Source: Lachnospiraceae bacterium
GTDB lineage: Bacteria; Bacillota; Clostridia; Lachnospirales; Lachnospiraceae
DNA: 34,028 nucleotides
Assembly (NCBI GenBank): GCA_017455525.1
Contig: JAFTAP010000013.1
Location: forward strand, 1 to 34,028
Direction: 5' to 3'
A program made the translations under genes and the position numbers. Positions within the stretch are counted from its first letter, which is position 1, and every line of letters begins with the position of its first letter. The notes under the pieces were generated by a model. It made no database searches, had not been told where the DNA came from, and saw only the letters and a list, made by a program, of their open reading frames with translations. Shown one piece after another: positions 1 through 9,011 of this stretch.

Positions 1-216
1 ATATTATGATGTCGGGGTCAAAAGCCCCTTTGCGTTGTTTATGATGCTTACGCATGGCTATGCAGCAAGCTGCTCCCGCCATGCTCCGTCCATTCGGAAT
101 CCGCTAATTTGCTACGCAAATTGCTACTTCCTCATGTCCGGGCGGGTCACAAGTTCCAAATCCTATTTGTGCAAGCACAATCGGATTTGTACCTTTTGAC
201 CCTAGCATCATTATAT
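1..216. repeat. Inverted-repeat-bounded, multi-hairpin dispersed element (full copy)
   Basis: The element is bounded by imperfect 25-bp terminal inverted repeats: 1-25 against the reverse complement of 192-216, about 20 of 25 matching, with the core GGGTCAAAAG shared. Inside are three hairpins: GCATGG (52-57) with CCATGC (79-84), enclosing GCAGC/GCTGC at 62-66 and 69-73; AATTTGC (106-112) with GCAAATT (116-122); and CAAATCC (157-163) with GGATTTG (183-189), enclosing TTGTGC/GCACAA. It contains no convincing gene. It sits 17 bases past the stop of the YgjP-like gene. Its first 141 bases recur exactly at the right end of the window. It looks like a MITE or a REP-like structured repeat; I cannot assign it to a named family. 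Confidence 0.75.
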
Positions 217-233
217 GCTGCCGGAAAAACATT

Positions 234-815
234 TTACCCCAGCATCCTTGCCATTAGAGCATCTCCGTTGTCGTTGAACCATTTTATGCTTTCTTTATAA
301 TCAGGAAGGACACGCTCCACCTCGCTCCAGAAGCGTCTGGAGTGGTTCATTTCCTTGCGGTGGCATAGCTCGTGAACTACAACATAATCGCGATGCTCCG
401 GCGGTGCAAGCATAAGCAAACAATTGAAATTTAGGTTGCCCTTTGACGAGCAGCTTCCCCAGCGGCTTTTCTGATTGCGTATGGTTATACGACCGTAAGT
501 CACGCCTATTATAGACGCATATTTTTTAACCCTCTCAGGTATGTCTTTCACGGCTTCATCCGCAAGCTTCCGTATCTCTTCGACAGACATTTTATGCACA
601 CCGGGAGTTTCCGCCATCCTCTGCGCTGCCTTCGCCCTGTGCTTTTCTATCCAGTCCTCGCTGTCATGCAGGAACTTTTTTATATCCCTGTCAGGCATAT
701 AGTAAGGCGCTCTTATCAGCACTGAAAGGTCAGGTTCTATCTCGACAGATATTGTCTTTCTCCTGCTTCTTTTTATATAATACTTTATATCATCTTCATA
801 AGCCGAGCTGCTCAA
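234..815 (-). CDS. YgjP-like metallopeptidase domain protein (DUF45, M48-like)
   Basis: This is a 193-residue protein. It has the DUF45 signature RWGSCS (about 118-123) followed by the zinc site HELCH (148-152) with a third histidine at 158, in the pattern HELxHxxxxxHxxxFW. The family is predicted to be zinc-dependent and its substrate is unknown. The start is a TTG at 815 whose first bases overlap the TGA of the upstream gene. A GGAGG seven bases upstream supports it. It is the last gene of the overlapping panE-to-YgjP run and is followed at once by the terminal repeat. The assignment to the family is firm; the cellular role is not known. Confidence 0.9.
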   Translation of the reverse strand: MSSSAYEDDIKYYIKRSRRKTISVEIEPDLSVLIRAPYYMPDRDIKKFLHDSEDWIEKHRAKAAQRMAETPGVHKMSVEEIRKLADEAVKDIPERVKKYASIIGVTYGRITIRNQKSRWGSCSSKGNLNFNCLLMLAPPEHRDYVVVHELCHRKEMNHSRRFWSEVERVLPDYKESIKWFNDNGDALMARMLG

Positions 816-1027
816 TCCATATCCTCCGGCCTGTCCTCTGCGTCATGCAGGTATTCAGTATCTATCTTCCCCGACACATCATCTAAGACCGCCTCATCTA
901 TCGCATCCTCATAGCCTGTCAATGCCGCAAAGGGCGAAAACTGCGCCGCCCTGTCCTTCATGGACATCCTCGGATGCACCTTGGAAACATGATGCGGCAT
1001 GTCAATGATGTCATCATACTTTCCCAT
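812..1027 (-). CDS. YolD-like small protein
   Basis: This is a 71-residue acidic, soluble protein. It carries the conserved core [14 protein letters not shown] followed by [19 protein letters not shown], as seen in small YolD-like proteins encoded beside Y-family polymerases in Firmicutes. Its ATG overlaps the polymerase stop codon (TAATG arrangement), so the two are almost certainly co-translated. Established context suggests a role linked to the translesion polymerase, but the biochemical function is unknown. The tail from about residue 45 is variable and rich in Asp and Glu. Confidence 0.8.
   Translation of the reverse strand: MGKYDDIIDMPHHVSKVHPRMSMKDRAAQFSPFAALTGYEDAIDEAVLDDVSGKIDTEYLHDAEDRPEDMD
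823..827 (-). promoter_or_regulatory. Ribosome binding site supporting a TTG start
   Basis: GGAGG on the minus strand lies seven bases before the TTG at 815. It lies inside the last codons of the YolD-like gene, which suggests translational coupling. Confidence 0.6.
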
Positions 1028-2478
1028 TATGCCTTGTGTCCCCCTATCTGCCGGTTCCTGTCTATGCCGGTAGCTCCCTCCTTAAAGCTTGTTCCCTTAA
1101 GGACTGCGTTCTTGCCGAATTTAAGCTTTATATCTATTACGGCATCCTGCAATCTCCGCTCCTTCCCCAGCCTTACGCTCTCCGCTGCCCTCTCCTCATC
1201 TCTTGCCGCATAATCAGTGAATAGATCCATCTGCTCATACTCTGCCGTAGCTTCTCCCGTATCAAAGGATAAACTGCTGTCATCTGCTACGTGATTCGCC
1301 ACCACATACATCCTACGAACGAAAAGACTTTTTTTCACTTCCCTGTCATATATCGCAAGCGCTGCCTCTATTATCCTATCCGTCGATGAAGTAAATCTGT
1401 CGAGATTATATGTCCCATGCGCATGCTTGGGTATGCTCCTGCCGTAATGATCCGTCATTATCTCGCCCTTATATTTATCCTTGATAGACTCATCAGTCAG
1501 ATTCTCCACGTCATAGCCCACGGTGAGCACTATCTGATCCGTAACGAGGTGCTTAACGACCAGGTCGTATGAAAGCATCTCTGCCATCTCACGTATTATG
1601 ACACGCCCTTTTTCATTAGTATACGGCTCATGCAGCACCTGTCCCTGACTTATGCTGTTATTCTTCGGCTTGTATGCCTTTATTTCAGCCATCGTGCAGG
1701 ACTCGAAGCCCCATGCGTGATCTATCAGAAGCTCGGCGTTTACCCCGAACATCTTATATAATAACTCCTCATTATAGTAATCAGAAGCAGAGCCTGCAGA
1801 GCACTTCGCTATATCGCCCATTGTATATAGTCCCTGAGCCTCAAGCCGTCTCCTGTAGCCCCTGCCGACTCTCCAGAAATCAGTTATCGGCGTATGATCC
1901 CAGAGGCTCCTGCGGTAGCTCATCTCATCAAGCTCCGCTATCCTGACGCCGTGCTCATCCTCTTCCATCTTCTTCGCCTCTACATCCATGGCGATCTTCG
2001 CAAGATACAGATTAGTGCCGATGCCTGCCGTAGCCGTGATACCTGTCTCTTCTCTCACGGCATCTATCATCTTCCTCGCAAGCTCATAAGGCGTAGTATC
2101 ATAAATATGCAGGTAGGAAGTCACATCGATGAAGACCTCATCTATTGAATAAGCGAATATATCCTCCGGCGCTACGAACCTGAGGTAAATCCTGTATATC
2201 CTCGTGCTGTAGTCCATGTATAAGGCCATGTGCGGCTTGGCTATCTTGTAGTCTATACCAAGCTCCCTTGTCCTCTGCACCACTTCAAAAAGCCTCGGTC
2301 TTCCGGGTATGCCATATGCCTTCAGGGCAGGTGTGACAGCCAGGCATATAGTCTTTTCCGTCCTGCTCTCATCGGCAACCACAAGCCTCGTAGTCAAAGG
2401 ATCAAGTCCTGCCTCGACACATTCCACCGAGGCATAGAAAGATTTAAGATCTATCGCAATATAATGCCTGTCACCCAC
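1027..2478 (-). CDS. Y-family translesion DNA polymerase (UmuC/UvrX-type)
   Basis: This 483-residue protein opens with the Y-family palm: the metal-binding Asp10 is in [14 protein letters not shown], and the second acidic pair, Asp113-Glu114, is in YSIDEVFID. The stretch PSLKAYG-like [15 protein letters not shown] (52-66) is typical of the Firmicutes UvrX/YqjW branch rather than DinB. The little-finger and thumb regions follow. Such enzymes copy damaged templates and are error-prone. The start is GTG at 2478, eight bases inside the end of potCD. The YolD-like gene follows with a one-base overlap. I see no obvious LexA box of its own, and expression with the polyamine transporter is implied by the overlaps. 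Confidence 0.93.
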   Translation of the reverse strand: MGDRHYIAIDLKSFYASVECVEAGLDPLTTRLVVADESRTEKTICLAVTPALKAYGIPGRPRLFEVVQRTRELGIDYKIAKPHMALYMDYSTRIYRIYLRFVAPEDIFAYSIDEVFIDVTSYLHIYDTTPYELARKMIDAVREETGITATAGIGTNLYLAKIAMDVEAKKMEEDEHGVRIAELDEMSYRRSLWDHTPITDFWRVGRGYRRRLEAQGLYTMGDIAKCSAGSASDYYNEELLYKMFGVNAELLIDHAWGFESCTMAEIKAYKPKNNSISQGQVLHEPYTNEKGRVIIREMAEMLSYDLVVKHLVTDQIVLTVGYDVENLTDESIKDKYKGEIMTDHYGRSIPKHAHGTYNLDRFTSSTDRIIEAALAIYDREVKKSLFVRRMYVVANHVADDSSLSFDTGEATAEYEQMDLFTDYAARDEERAAESVRLGKERRLQDAVIDIKLKFGKNAVLKGTSFKEGATGIDRNRQIGGHKA

Positions 2479-4348
2479 CCGACTTCACTTTCTTCCACAT
2501 ATCATTATAGAGAGCATCGCCGTCTTCACCCAGATATGAATAAGTGTCGCATCTTTCCAGAACCTCCTCCGACGGAAATGCTACCTCGGAGTTCCTTATA
2601 GCCTCGTCCTCTATAAGCTCCCTCGCCGCCGTATTGGGCGAAGAATAAGTGATGAAATCAAAGTTCATAAGCGCAATCTCCGGTCTGCACAGAAAGTCTA
2701 TCCACTTCATCGCAGCCTCCGGATTCCTCGCATGCTTTGTCACGACCCAACCGTCAATCCATACATTCGATCCCTCGTCAGGCACCGAGTAAGCGAGGTC
2801 AGGATTCTCCCTCTGTGTATATATGACCTCTCCCGAATAAATGACCGCAAGAGCAGCCTCCCCGCCTATCATCTTATCCCTCGCCTGATCTATGACATAA
2901 GCCTGCACAAGAGGTCTCTGCGCAATAAGGTCGTCCGCAGCCTTCGACAGCTCATCGGGATCAGTCGTATTAAGCGAATAACCGCGCCTCTTCTCCGCCA
3001 CCATGAAGGCATCCCTTATAGAATCCTGCATAAGTATCTGTCCTGCGTATTTCTTATTCCAGAGTATATCCCATGAGGTCACGGGCTCTTCCACCATGTT
3101 CTTATTATAAAGTATGCCTACCGTCCCCCAGCAGTACGGCACGGAGTATTTATTCTCCGGATCGAAGCTCTTAGCCGATTCGAGATACTGCTCCCCTATA
3201 TACTTCCTGTTAGGTATCGCATCAAGGTCAAGCTCACGCAGCATGCCGTTATCTATCATCTTAGCTATCATGTAATCAGAAGGACATATCACGTCGTATG
3301 CGGAATCATCCTGCACCATCTTCGCATACATTATCTCAAGCGTCTCGAACTCATCATATATAACATCGATCCCGGTCTCCGCCTCGAACATATCTATGAC
3401 CTTCGGATCAATGTACTCGCCCGCATTATAGACGAAAAGCTGGTTGCTCTTCCTTGCAAAGACACCCCCGAAGTACAGCCCCAGCATAATGATAAATACG
3501 GTCACAGCTCCGATAGCAAAAGCCTGACCGCTCGTTATCTTCTTCTCCACCTTATAAAGCGAGACCTTCTTCTTAGCACCTGTCCCCTGCCTGCCTTTAA
3601 TCATAGATGATGTGACAAGCAATACTATGACAACCACAAAGATAATAGACGATAAAGCATATATTTCAGGCTGTATTCCCCGCTTCACTTCGTTATATAT
3701 CTTGGTCGAAAGTGTATCAAACCCCGAGCCCTTAGTGAAATAAGTGATAATGAAATCGTCAAGCGACATCGTGAATGCCATCAGCGCGCCTGACAGCACC
3801 GCAGGCATAAGGTCAGGCAATACGCTCTTCCTGAAGGCGTAGAAAGGCTCTGCGCCGAGATCAAGCGCCGCCTCATAGACATTAGGATTTATCGTCTTCA
3901 TGCGCGGCATCACTGCAAGCAGCACGTAAGGTATATTAAACGTGACATGCGCAAGCAGCACCGTGACAAAGCCTGTCCCAAAACGCAATACCTTGAATAA
4001 GAGCATAAGCGATATGCCGGTAACTATATCGGCGTTTATCATGGGTATATTAGTGATTCCCATGATAAATGCCCTGCTCCTTCTCTTAAGCCCCATAAGC
4101 CCTACACAGGTAAGGGTTCCTATGATCGTAGCGACAACGGTTGATATAAGAGCGATTATAAGCGTGTTCGCAAGAGCGTTGAGTATTTTATCGTCCCCGA
4201 AAAGATTTATATACCACTTAAACGTGAACCCGCCCCATCTTGCCCTTGATTTACTTCCGTTAAAGGAAAGCACGATAAGCGTCGCTATAGGCGCATACAT
4301 GAAGACCAGGATTATCCCCATATAGATTTTCTCTATCCTTGACCTCAT
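2471..4348 (-). CDS. potCD: Fused polyamine ABC transporter permease and substrate-binding protein (PotC-PotD)
   Basis: This is a 625-residue fusion. Residues 1-255 are a PotC-type permease with about six membrane segments and the EAA loop at about 159-178 (EAALDLGAEPFYAFRKSVLP), which docks on the ATPase. A basic linker and a further membrane segment (about 275-297) lead into a PotD-type binding domain (about 300-625, beginning LFVYNAGEYIDPKVIDMFE). The extra segment replaces the usual lipoprotein anchor, so the binding domain is tethered outside the membrane. It overlaps potB by four bases (ATGA) and the polymerase by eight. The predicted substrates are spermidine and putrescine, inferred from the family. 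Confidence 0.93.
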   Translation of the reverse strand: MRSRIEKIYMGIILVFMYAPIATLIVLSFNGSKSRARWGGFTFKWYINLFGDDKILNALANTLIIALISTVVATIIGTLTCVGLMGLKRRSRAFIMGITNIPMINADIVTGISLMLLFKVLRFGTGFVTVLLAHVTFNIPYVLLAVMPRMKTINPNVYEAALDLGAEPFYAFRKSVLPDLMPAVLSGALMAFTMSLDDFIITYFTKGSGFDTLSTKIYNEVKRGIQPEIYALSSIIFVVVIVLLVTSSMIKGRQGTGAKKKVSLYKVEKKITSGQAFAIGAVTVFIIMLGLYFGGVFARKSNQLFVYNAGEYIDPKVIDMFEAETGIDVIYDEFETLEIMYAKMVQDDSAYDVICPSDYMIAKMIDNGMLRELDLDAIPNRKYIGEQYLESAKSFDPENKYSVPYCWGTVGILYNKNMVEEPVTSWDILWNKKYAGQILMQDSIRDAFMVAEKRRGYSLNTTDPDELSKAADDLIAQRPLVQAYVIDQARDKMIGGEAALAVIYSGEVIYTQRENPDLAYSVPDEGSNVWIDGWVVTKHARNPEAAMKWIDFLCRPEIALMNFDFITYSSPNTAARELIEDEAIRNSEVAFPSEEVLERCDTYSYLGEDGDALYNDMWKKVKSGG

Positions 4349-5166
4349 CTGTCCTCACCCTTCTTGTCCGATAAAGCGGACACCACCATGTTTATGACGA
4401 TGAAGACCATGAGGACTATGGAAAGTCCCGCACCTAAGTTCCAGTCATAGGACAGCGTGAATTCCTGCTCGATTATATTTCCTATGAGCAGTATCTTTGA
4501 TCCTCCAAGCATCGTGGATATAGCAAAGGTCGTAAGAGCCGGGATGAATACCATCGTGATCCCCGATATGATGCCGGGAACGGTCAATGGAAGCGTCACC
4601 TTGAAGAAGGTCTGCACTGCGTCAGCGCCCAGATCCCTCGCCGCATTTATCACGTTATCGTCTATGCTCGACAGCGAATTGTATATCGGAAGTATCATGA
4701 AGGGCAGGAAGTTATAGACCATGCCAAGCACTATCGCCCCCGGAGTATTTATCACATTTATCTCCGGAAGCCCTATGAAATCCAGTACTCCGTTTATCAC
4801 GCCTTTGTTCTCAAGAAGCGTCATCCATGCAAGCGTGCGAAGAAGGAAGTTCATCCACATGGGAAGGATGAAAAGCGTGGTGATGATGCCCTGACTTGAA
4901 AGCTTATTCCTCGCAAGTATCATGCCTAAGGGATAAGCTAGGAAGAAGCATATCACGGTGCTTATGACAGACAGGATAAGCGCAAGTATCAGTGATCTTA
5001 GATGCACAGGCTCCGCTATCGCCGCTATATTTGCGAAAGTGAAAGCCCCGCTCTCGTCCGTAAGCCCGTAGAATAATATCATGCCGAGCGGCACTATAAT
5101 AAAAATCATAGCCCAGGCTATATATGGCGAGGCAAGAAGCCTTGAAGTCTTACGGCTGTTAAACAT
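4345..5166 (-). CDS. potB: Polyamine ABC transporter permease PotB
   Basis: This 273-residue protein is hydrophobic with about six membrane segments. The EAA motif [20 protein letters not shown] lies about two thirds of the way along, as expected for PotB/binding-protein-dependent permeases. It pairs with the permease half of potCD to form the membrane channel. The start overlaps the end of potA by eight bases and the end overlaps potCD by four, so the three genes are translationally coupled. Confidence 0.93.
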   Translation of the reverse strand: MFNSRKTSRLLASPYIAWAMIFIIVPLGMILFYGLTDESGAFTFANIAAIAEPVHLRSLILALILSVISTVICFFLAYPLGMILARNKLSSQGIITTLFILPMWMNFLLRTLAWMTLLENKGVINGVLDFIGLPEINVINTPGAIVLGMVYNFLPFMILPIYNSLSSIDDNVINAARDLGADAVQTFFKVTLPLTVPGIISGITMVFIPALTTFAISTMLGGSKILLIGNIIEQEFTLSYDWNLGAGLSIVLMVFIVINMVVSALSDKKGEDR

Positions 5167-6232
5167 CTATGACCATCGCTTCCTCGTCCTCGGATTCGGG
5201 ACGGTTCATAACCTGTATATTGAAGGGATCAACCTTTATATCGACCTCCGTACCTGCGTCAAACATCCTTGTGGAATGAACGAGCCATTCAAAGCCTCCA
5301 GCCTGCACCTCCATCTCATAATGCACGCCCTTGAATATCACATGAGACACCGTACCGGGAAGCGTCCCCTGTCCCCTTGGCACGAGCTCGACATCTTCAG
5401 GTCTTATCACCACGTCCACGGGCTTATTCTCGCCGAAGTCCTTATCGACGCAGATAAAATCGGTGTCTAATATATTCACGAGCTCATCCCGCACCATAGT
5501 CGCATGTATAATGTTCGAATCACCTATGAAGTCAGCGACGAAAGCATTTTCTGGTTCGTTGTAAATATCCTCCGGGCTTCCCTCCTGCTGTATATAGCCC
5601 TGATTCATGACCACGATATGGTCAGACATCGTAAGAGCCTCCTCCTGATCGTGCGTCACGTATATGAAAGTAATGCCAAGCTCATTTTTAAGCCTTATCA
5701 GTTCATACTGCATATCCTGTCTTAGCTTTAGGTCTAGAGCGCCGAGAGGCTCGTCAAGCAATAAGACCTTAGGCTCGTTGACTATGGCTCTCGCTATCGC
5801 TACCCTCTGCTGCTGCCCGCCTGACAGTGACTCAGGCATGCGATGCTCATACCCTTCGAGATTCACAAGCTTTAACGCATAATGTATCTTATCTTCTATG
5901 TATTCCTGCGGCTTATTCTTTATTTTCAGTCCGAAAGCGATATTCTCCGCTATGTCCATATGAGTGAAAAGGGCATATTTCTGAAAGACCGTGTTCAGCT
6001 GTCTCTTATTCGGAGCAAGAGCCGTGATGTCCTGTCCGTCAAATATGACTCTGCCTTTATCCGGTGTCTCAAATCCACCTATGATACGAAGCGTAGTGGT
6101 CTTGCCACAGCCTGAAGGACCAAGCAGCGTCACGAATTCATTCTCATGAATGGTCAGATTCAGGTCGTCAAGTATCAGCTCTCCGTCAAAGGACTTCGAT
6201 ATATTCTCAAGCCTTATAAGTTCCTTGCTCAT
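5159..6232 (-). CDS. potA: Polyamine ABC transporter ATPase PotA
   Basis: This 357-residue ATPase has Walker A GPSGCGKT (38-45), the Q-loop around QKYALF, signature LSGGQ (136-140), Walker B LLLDEP (157-162), the D-loop ALD and the H-loop THDQEE. A C-terminal TOBE-like regulatory domain (about 235-340) contains [10 protein letters not shown], typical of PotA. It powers import through PotB/PotCD at the cytoplasmic face. The ATG overlaps the panE stop by four bases. Confidence 0.95.
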   Translation of the reverse strand: MSKELIRLENISKSFDGELILDDLNLTIHENEFVTLLGPSGCGKTTTLRIIGGFETPDKGRVIFDGQDITALAPNKRQLNTVFQKYALFTHMDIAENIAFGLKIKNKPQEYIEDKIHYALKLVNLEGYEHRMPESLSGGQQQRVAIARAIVNEPKVLLLDEPLGALDLKLRQDMQYELIRLKNELGITFIYVTHDQEEALTMSDHIVVMNQGYIQQEGSPEDIYNEPENAFVADFIGDSNIIHATMVRDELVNILDTDFICVDKDFGENKPVDVVIRPEDVELVPRGQGTLPGTVSHVIFKGVHYEMEVQAGGFEWLVHSTRMFDAGTEVDIKVDPFNIQVMNRPESEDEEAMVIDV

Positions 6233-7158
6233 GAGTAAGCTTCCTCTATTTCCTTTACTTTCTTATACAGATACTCGTTCGCAGGTACCTGTATGCCATG
6301 CTTCTTTCCAAGCCTCATGACCTCTCCCGCAAACATCTCTACCTCGGACTTCCTGCCCTGCCTTCTGTCCTGTCCCATAGAGGGCGTAGCGTTAGGATCC
6401 AAGGTCGCTATGATATCAAGGTACTGATTTATCTCCTTCTCACCGATATCTATACCCTCGGCACGTCCCACTGCAACCACCTCGCGCATAGCTCCTACCG
6501 TATATACTCTGGCCTCGGAGCCCTTTTCAGTCGCTCCGGCATAGCCGGTGTCAAAGACCATGCAGGTCTGGTTTATGCCGACATTCAGCATGAATTTACT
6601 CCATGACCTGTACATTATCTCCGGCTCTGCCACATGGGGAACCCTGCATTCTTCAAAAAGCTTCGCAACTTCGTCAAGACGGGCTTTAAGCTTATCGCCC
6701 GCATCCTTCGGCACACCTATGAAAAGCTCGCCGTGCTTTGAATAAACTATGCCCGTACCCTCTCTCTGCGCATCCATTCCCTGTGATACAGTATATATCA
6801 CATTATCCATGCCGTACTTCTCTCCGATGATGCGCTCGCTCGATATGCCGTTCATCATTGAGACAAATATAGTATCCTCGCCTACTATCGGTTTTATAAG
6901 ATCAAGAGATTCTTCAAGCGCAGGAAACTTAACTCCCACAAGCACGAGATCTGCCTTGCCAGCCTTGCTTGCAAAAGTCTCCGGCGTCTCCATAGGATAG
7001 GATACCTCACGGCCGTTTATCGTATATATATCCTTCTCATGCCTTGAAAGCCTCGACTCGTCCATAACGAATGAAGCATGTCCTTTGAAATTCTCGACTA
7101 TCTCTCCGCCGAATAAAAGCCCTAAAGCTCCCATTCCAAGTATCGCTATGTTGTCCAT
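6229..7158 (-). CDS. panE: 2-dehydropantoate 2-reductase family protein (PanE/ApbA)
   Basis: This 309-residue protein has an N-terminal Rossmann motif GMGALG (8-13). It has the two-domain length of ketopantoate reductases and a C-terminal helical domain carrying the family-typical region [16 protein letters not shown] with the catalytic-type Glu. The family reduces ketopantoate with NADPH in pantothenate synthesis. Many paralogues act on other 2-keto acids, and no other panthothenate gene lies nearby, so the substrate is uncertain. AGGAGG five bases before the ATG is a strong ribosome site. It heads the overlapping run panE-potA-potB-potCD-polymerase-YolD-YgjP. Confidence 0.85.
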   Translation of the reverse strand: MDNIAILGMGALGLLFGGEIVENFKGHASFVMDESRLSRHEKDIYTINGREVSYPMETPETFASKAGKADLVLVGVKFPALEESLDLIKPIVGEDTIFVSMMNGISSERIIGEKYGMDNVIYTVSQGMDAQREGTGIVYSKHGELFIGVPKDAGDKLKARLDEVAKLFEECRVPHVAEPEIMYRSWSKFMLNVGINQTCMVFDTGYAGATEKGSEARVYTVGAMREVVAVGRAEGIDIGEKEINQYLDIIATLDPNATPSMGQDRRQGRKSEVEMFAGEVMRLGKKHGIQVPANEYLYKKVKEIEEAYS

Positions 7159-7240
7159 CTTTTCCTCCTGATTAATACAAATCCTTTCTCCGCCATCCGT
7201 CCGACACTCGCCTTATCACCTGCGCTAAGGCTTTCCCCGG

Positions 7241-8173
7241 CTACTCCGCCGGTCTCTGATAAAACCGTCCTATTACTCTCTCTGTCTTAAGCACATTCGC
7301 AAAAGCATTCGGGTCTTCCTTATTCACGGCAGCGATAACCCTTCCCGCCTCTCCTCCCGACACCACGGAATAAACCACATTCCTCTCGCAATGCTCATAA
7401 GAACCCTCGCCCTCAAGCACCGTAGCCCCGTGATTGCTTATCTTCGATATTACCTCGCATACCTCTCCGGGTTTATTCGTCACGATAAATAAAGTCGCCT
7501 GCTGATACTTATGATAGAGCGTGCGTATCATAATCGTGGAAGCCATCTGGAATATGATCGAATATAAGGCTTTATTCCAGTTAAACAGCAGTCCTGCAAC
7601 TGTAAGTATGACTGCATTTATCATCAATGTGATGTGAAAGGAATCTATACCTCTGCGCTCCGAGAGGAATATAGAAATAAAATCCGTACCCCCGCTCGTT
7701 GCGTCCATCAGCAGGCACATGCTTATAGCAGTTCCATTTATGAGCCCGCCGAATACGCTGATAAGCAGGATATCCTGCGTTATGACATGATACGGTATGA
7801 GGTCAGTGAAAATACCTGTCAGGAATATCACCCAGCACGACAGCACCGTGAATCTCTTCCCGATAAACCTGAAGCCTATATAGACAGGCACAGCATTTAT
7901 CAGCAGGTTTATAACTGTATAGGGCAGACGCACATCAAAGAACTGCAAGGCTATCTCCTGTATAAGAATAGTAAGTCCTGTAGCACCGCCGGGTATCAGT
8001 CCGCCTGTATGCACGAAAGTGTTGATATTCACAGCCATAATAAGAGATGCCATCGAGATGACAATCACTCTCCATACCATGTTGCCCTTAAGCTTCTTTA
8101 TCTCCTTCTCGCCCCTGATGGATATATTCATTACATGAATATAGCCGCATGACCGTACCTTTGGCACAGTCAC
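7241..8173 (-). CDS. YitT family membrane protein (DUF161 plus DUF2179)
   Basis: This protein of about 310 residues has five or six membrane segments, with the YitT hallmarks HTGGLIPGGATGLTIL and DATSGGTDF. A cytoplasmic C-terminal DUF2179 domain follows (about 215-305, including GEVCEVISKISNHGATVLEG). Its function is unknown; the C-terminal domain resembles small-ligand-binding regulators. The GTG at 8173 is preceded by AGGGAG nine bases upstream, placed right after the previous stop codon, which argues for coupling. An internal ATG at 8131 (MNISIRGEK) is an alternative start but lacks a ribosome site. Confidence 0.88.
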   Translation of the reverse strand: MTVPKVRSCGYIHVMNISIRGEKEIKKLKGNMVWRVIVISMASLIMAVNINTFVHTGGLIPGGATGLTILIQEIALQFFDVRLPYTVINLLINAVPVYIGFRFIGKRFTVLSCWVIFLTGIFTDLIPYHVITQDILLISVFGGLINGTAISMCLLMDATSGGTDFISIFLSERRGIDSFHITLMINAVILTVAGLLFNWNKALYSIIFQMASTIMIRTLYHKYQQATLFIVTNKPGEVCEVISKISNHGATVLEGEGSYEHCERNVVYSVVSGGEAGRVIAAVNKEDPNAFANVLKTERVIGRFYQRPAE

Positions 8174-8191
8174 ACGGCAGCACTCTCCCTC

Positions 8192-8965
8192 TTATTCTGA
8201 TATTTTCTCTATAGTGTCGGTAAGCTTTGTGAGCTCTGCATTTATCGCAGCCGCAGATGACGACATCTCTGATGCGAGATTCTGCACCTCCTGTGCCACG
8301 ACAGCGAAGCCCCTTCCCGCTTCTCCTGCCCTTGCAGCCTCTATCGAAGCATTAAGCGCCAGTATCTTCTGCTTTCCACCGAAGCCCGATATCTTGCTGT
8401 TTATCTTATTTATATCCTCAATAAGCTCCGCAGCATCTTTTATCCCCGCAGTCATATGCTCAAGCATCCTGCCGTTAGTAGCTTCGCTGTAGCAGGAATG
8501 TATATACATATTGAGCACGTCACCCAGCATGTGAGCCGATGCCTCTATCTCTTCCCTGGTCTTTACAGAGACCTTCCGCAGAGCCTTGATATACTTATCC
8601 TCGTCTATCCCAAGCTCCCTTGCATAATCCCTGAACTTCTGCTCATCAGGCTTCTCAGGAAGCACCTGACCGCCTATGACTGAGCCCATCACCGTGCCAT
8701 CGGGCAGCGTCAGAGGTATGCCGAAGTCCATAAGCCCCGCATGGCACTCATACACGCCCTCGCCCTCCTGATCGTTTTTCACGCATCTCCTGCAGCCTTC
8801 CTCATTTCCCCTCGTGTACTTGATGCAGAAATCAGTGAAGTTAATGCAGTCCGAAATATACTCACCGTCAGCTCCCACAGCGACTGTAGCTAACCCGGTA
8901 GCCTTCCCCCACTGCACCATAATGTCGTTGAACTTCTCCATGTCGCAAAAATCCTGAATCTTCAT
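8192..8965 (-). CDS. Soluble PocR sensor fused to a minimal chemoreceptor signalling tip
   Basis: This is a 257-residue cytosolic protein with no membrane segment and no HAMP domain. Residues 1-155 form a PocR domain with Cys40, Cys47, Cys58, Cys61 and Cys74; PocR domains are ligand or redox sensors related to PAS. Residues 160-257 are a short methyl-accepting-type coiled coil whose tip, [20 protein letters not shown] (201-220), matches the CheA/CheW-binding hairpin. The ribosome site AAGGGGG is close to the ATG. It is followed 18 bases later by the YitT-like gene. It may feed a chemotaxis array or a stand-alone signalling pathway; no che genes are in view. Confidence 0.88.
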   Translation of the reverse strand: MKIQDFCDMEKFNDIMVQWGKATGLATVAVGADGEYISDCINFTDFCIKYTRGNEEGCRRCVKNDQEGEGVYECHAGLMDFGIPLTLPDGTVMGSVIGGQVLPEKPDEQKFRDYARELGIDEDKYIKALRKVSVKTREEIEASAHMLGDVLNMYIHSCYSEATNGRMLEHMTAGIKDAAELIEDINKINSKISGFGGKQKILALNASIEAARAGEAGRGFAVVAQEVQNLASEMSSSAAAINAELTKLTDTIEKISE

Positions 8966-9011
8966 ACCTTACCCCCTTAAAAATCCAGTTCGTCCCAATA
9001 TAATATTTATA

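Noticed and set aside
109-300. Plus-strand ORF of 63 codons across the left repeat
   Set aside because: It runs through the hairpins of the repeat and into the 3' end of the YgjP-like gene, has no ribosome site, and its sequence follows the palindromes.
1894-2148. Plus-strand ORFs opposite the Y-family polymerase
   Set aside because: They lack ribosome sites and family similarity, and lie fully within a gene with clear catalytic motifs on the other strand.
8112-8131. Palindrome ATATTCAT/ATGAATAT near the start of the YitT-like gene
   Set aside because: It is short and AT-rich, overlaps a possible alternative start codon and is not repeated elsewhere in the window. I treat it as chance.
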